NCBI RefSeq assembly: GCF_001647715.1
Contig: NZ_CP015600.1
Location: 1,240,001 to 1,304,000 of the forward strand
DNA from: Pseudomonas antarctica
GTDB lineage: Bacteria; Pseudomonadota; Gammaproteobacteria; Pseudomonadales; Pseudomonadaceae
DNA: 64,000 nucleotides
Reading direction: 5' to 3'
Part shown: piece after piece, positions 62,400 through 64,000 of the stretch
How the letters are laid out: each line of letters opens with the position of its first letter
Position numbering within the stretch: position 1 is the first letter of the stretch
Notes under the pieces: model-generated
The model's database searches: none
Told to the model about the DNA's origin: nothing
The model's input: the letters and a program-made list of their open reading frames with translations, nothing else
Program-made: the position numbers and the translations under genes

Positions 62400-62813
62400 A
62401 TGACATCGACTATTCGCATCGCCGCCGCGCTGTTGATCGGCAGCGACGGCCAAACGCTGCTGGTGCGCAAGCGCGGCACCCAGGCCTTCATGCAGCCAGG
62501 CGGCAAGATTGACGCGGGCGAACAGCCCGCCGAAGCCTTGGCCCGTGAGCTGTACGAGGAGCTCAACCTGCACATCGACCCTAGCGACGCCGTGTATTTG
62601 GGGCACTTCTCGGCGCCTGCCGCCAACGAGCCGGGTTTCATTGTGGAAGCTGAACTGTTCCAGGTGCACATCGACGTGGCGGTGACGCCCGCGGCTGAAA
62701 TCGAAGAAGTGCGCTGGATCGACCCGGCCGGTGATGGCGGCCTGCACTTGGCACCACTGACCCGCGACCTGATCCTGCCGTTTTATCGCGCCTCGCTGAC
62801 GGCTACCGCCTGA
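62400..62813 (+). CDS. Nudix hydrolase
   Basis: A 137-residue Nudix protein with an intact Nudix box at residues 35-57 (G-x5-E-x7-REL-x-EE-x-L). It would hydrolyse a nucleoside diphosphate derivative; substrate not readable. The ATG at 62400 is preferred over an in-frame one at 62370 because the domain begins with TSTIRIAAALLIGSDGQ. Lies 26 bases before the GNAT gene. Confidence 0.9.
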   Translation: MTSTIRIAAALLIGSDGQTLLVRKRGTQAFMQPGGKIDAGEQPAEALARELYEELNLHIDPSDAVYLGHFSAPAANEPGFIVEAELFQVHIDVAVTPAAEIEEVRWIDPAGDGGLHLAPLTRDLILPFYRASLTATA

Positions 62814-62839
62814 TTCACAGGCGCAAAGGACTGCAACGA

Positions 62840-63346
62840 ATGATGATTCGCACCCTGGATGCCCATGACGCCGAGGCTTATCGAACGTTGATGCTTGAGA
62901 CGTATGACGCCTACCCCCAGGCGTTCACGTCCAGCGTGGCCGAGCGATCGGCCATGCCGTTAAGTTGGTGGGAAAAACGCATTGAGAGCCCGCTGGATCA
63001 CTTGCTCGGCGCGTACCTCGGCGACGAACTGGTCGGAATTGTCGGCCTGGCCTTCGAGCCCCGTGAAAAGGCACGGCACAAGGTGACCTTGTTCGGCATG
63101 TACGTCACGCAGGCTTATCAAATGAAGGGCCTGGGTCGTCGGTTAGTGGAGGCGGCACTCGTCGAGGCGTGCAAGCATCCGCGCCTTAAGGTGATTCAAC
63201 TGACCGTCACCGCCGGCAACGACGCAGCCTTTGCGTTGTACCAGCGTTGCGGGTTTATTCAGTACGGCCTGGAGCCGCTGGCGGTGCGGGTGGGTGTCGA
63301 GTATTTCGACAAAATCCACATGTGGCGCGAACTCAACGTTGCCTGA
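62840..63346 (+). CDS. GNAT-family N-acetyltransferase
   Basis: A 168-residue acetyltransferase: acetyl-CoA motif QMKGLGRRLVEAAL near residues 95-108, preceded by the strand VTLFGMYVTQAY and followed by the GNDAAFALYQRCGF helix. Acceptor unknown. It follows the Nudix gene by 26 bases, so the two may be co-transcribed. Confidence 0.88.
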   Translation: MMIRTLDAHDAEAYRTLMLETYDAYPQAFTSSVAERSAMPLSWWEKRIESPLDHLLGAYLGDELVGIVGLAFEPREKARHKVTLFGMYVTQAYQMKGLGRRLVEAALVEACKHPRLKVIQLTVTAGNDAAFALYQRCGFIQYGLEPLAVRVGVEYFDKIHMWRELNVA

Positions 63347-63370
63347 AATCCCATGGGGACACTCGATCCA

Positions 63371-63453
63371 GTGTGGGAGCCCGCTTACCTGCGATGGTTT
63401 CGCCTCGGTGCTGCAGCCAGATCGGTCGTCTGCATCACAGGCAAGCCATCCCC
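63371..63453. repeat. Degenerate paired REP element
   Basis: GTGTGGGAGCCCGCTTACCTGCGATGG and the facing ATCACAGGCAAGCCATCCC are a decayed REP pair between the convergent GNAT and LysR genes. Confidence 0.55.
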
Positions 63454-63472
63454 GTATTTTGATCTGCGCCGT

Positions 63473-64000
63473 TCAGCGAACGGCGCTGACACCGTCCAGC
63501 GTGGAAAACGACGTGTCCTTGGCCGTGAGTAAAAAGTCGCGCATGTACGGCGCGTCCAACATGTCGGCGCGAATCCCTGCATACAGCGTGGCAAACAGCC
63601 CTTTCTCGCCCAAACGCTTGGCCTTCACGTAACCGCGCGAGCTGTATTCATGCAGCGCCCAATGCGGCATGCCGCACACGCCCCGGCCGCTGGCCACCAG
63701 TTGCATCATCATCACGGTCAGCTCCGAGGTGCGCACCTGGGCTGGCTCCACATCGGCCGGTTCCAGGAAGCGGGTGAAGATGTCCAGGCGATCGCGCTCC
63801 ACCGGGTAGGTGATCAGGGTTTCGGTCAGCAGGTCTTGGGGCACGATGTACGACTTGTTCGCCAGCGCGTGCTGGTTGGCCACGGCCAGCATGGCTTCGT
63901 AGGTGAACAGCGGCACATAGGTGATGCCCGGCAGCTCCAGCGGGTCGGAGGTCACCACCAGGTCCAGGTCACCACGGGCCAGGGCCGGTAAGGGCGCAAA
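63473..64000 (-). CDS. metR: LysR-family regulator, MetR-like (C-terminal part)
   Basis: Partial gene: the N-terminal DNA-binding half lies beyond the right edge. The 175 or so residues seen form the effector domain of a LysR regulator, with ALARGDLDLVVTSDPLELPGITYVPLFTYEAMLAV and VASGRGVCGMPHWALHEYSSRGYVKAKRLG matching MetR, the homocysteine-responsive activator of methionine genes. Assignment to MetR rests on this half only. Confidence 0.75.
   Translation of the reverse strand, partial: FAPLPALARGDLDLVVTSDPLELPGITYVPLFTYEAMLAVANQHALANKSYIVPQDLLTETLITYPVERDRLDIFTRFLEPADVEPAQVRTSELTVMMMQLVASGRGVCGMPHWALHEYSSRGYVKAKRLGEKGLFATLYAGIRADMLDAPYMRDFLLTAKDTSFSTLDGVSAVR

Overview
The window is a stretch of chromosome from a Pseudomonas of the P. 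fluorescens group. The evidence is the conserved gene order lepA-lepB-rnc-era-recO-pdxJ, the neighbourhood of tadA, cmoAB, a second Lon protease and a ZnuD-type receptor, the PQQ glucose dehydrogenase, and many paired REP palindromes of the type GTGGGAG(C/G)(G/T)GGCTTGC between genes. No rRNA, tRNA, CRISPR array, insertion sequence or phage gene was recognised. The first (lepA) and last (metR-like) genes are cut by the window edges.

Layout. 1-12.5 kb is housekeeping: translation and secretion (lepA, lepB), RNA processing (rnc, era), repair (recO), vitamin B6 (pdxJ), a Tat-exported multicopper oxidase, tRNA modification (tadA, cmoA, cmoB), a YhhN membrane protein, a chagasin-like lipoprotein and lon2/asrA behind a heat-shock-type promoter. 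12.7-21.7 kb is a catabolic locus: a GntR regulator with two DNA-binding heads faces an amidase, a 292-residue imidase/deacetylase, an MFS transporter, two SDR dehydrogenases and a translationally coupled trio (98-residue CxxC protein, CobW-type GTPase, signal-less PotD-like protein). Two copies of one operator-like palindrome lie in the divergent gap. I infer import and hydrolysis of a cyclic imide or related amide. 21.9-32.3 kb holds a c-di-GMP phosphodiesterase, gcd, a zinc receptor with a Zur box, two small genes and a yqjH/yqjI iron-reductase/regulator pair with a triple 12-bp operator.

32.4-42.8 kb is a chaperone-usher fimbrial island, visibly AT-richer than its surroundings. It has a major pilin followed by a strong hairpin, a second pilin, usher, chaperone, four minor pilins and three tandem paralogous two-domain tip proteins. 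42.9-54.7 kb holds a very large bifunctional penicillin-binding protein, an amino-acid permease, an OpgC-type acyltransferase, a cupin, an FMN glutamate-synthase-like protein, a LuxR regulator facing a nitrilase-family hydrolase and an APC permease, and a zinc-independent L31 paralogue behind a second Zur box.

54.7-62.4 kb is a dense signalling locus on the minus strand: REC-GGDEF-EAL, a di-haem cytochrome c peroxidase, a membrane histidine kinase and a REC-histidine kinase, close-packed or overlapping, with a divergent REC/HD-GYP-like protein whose catalytic HD pair is replaced. It may link periplasmic peroxide or redox state to phosphorelay and c-di-GMP output. 62.4-64 kb ends with a Nudix hydrolase, a GNAT acetyltransferase and the C-terminal half of a MetR-like regulator.
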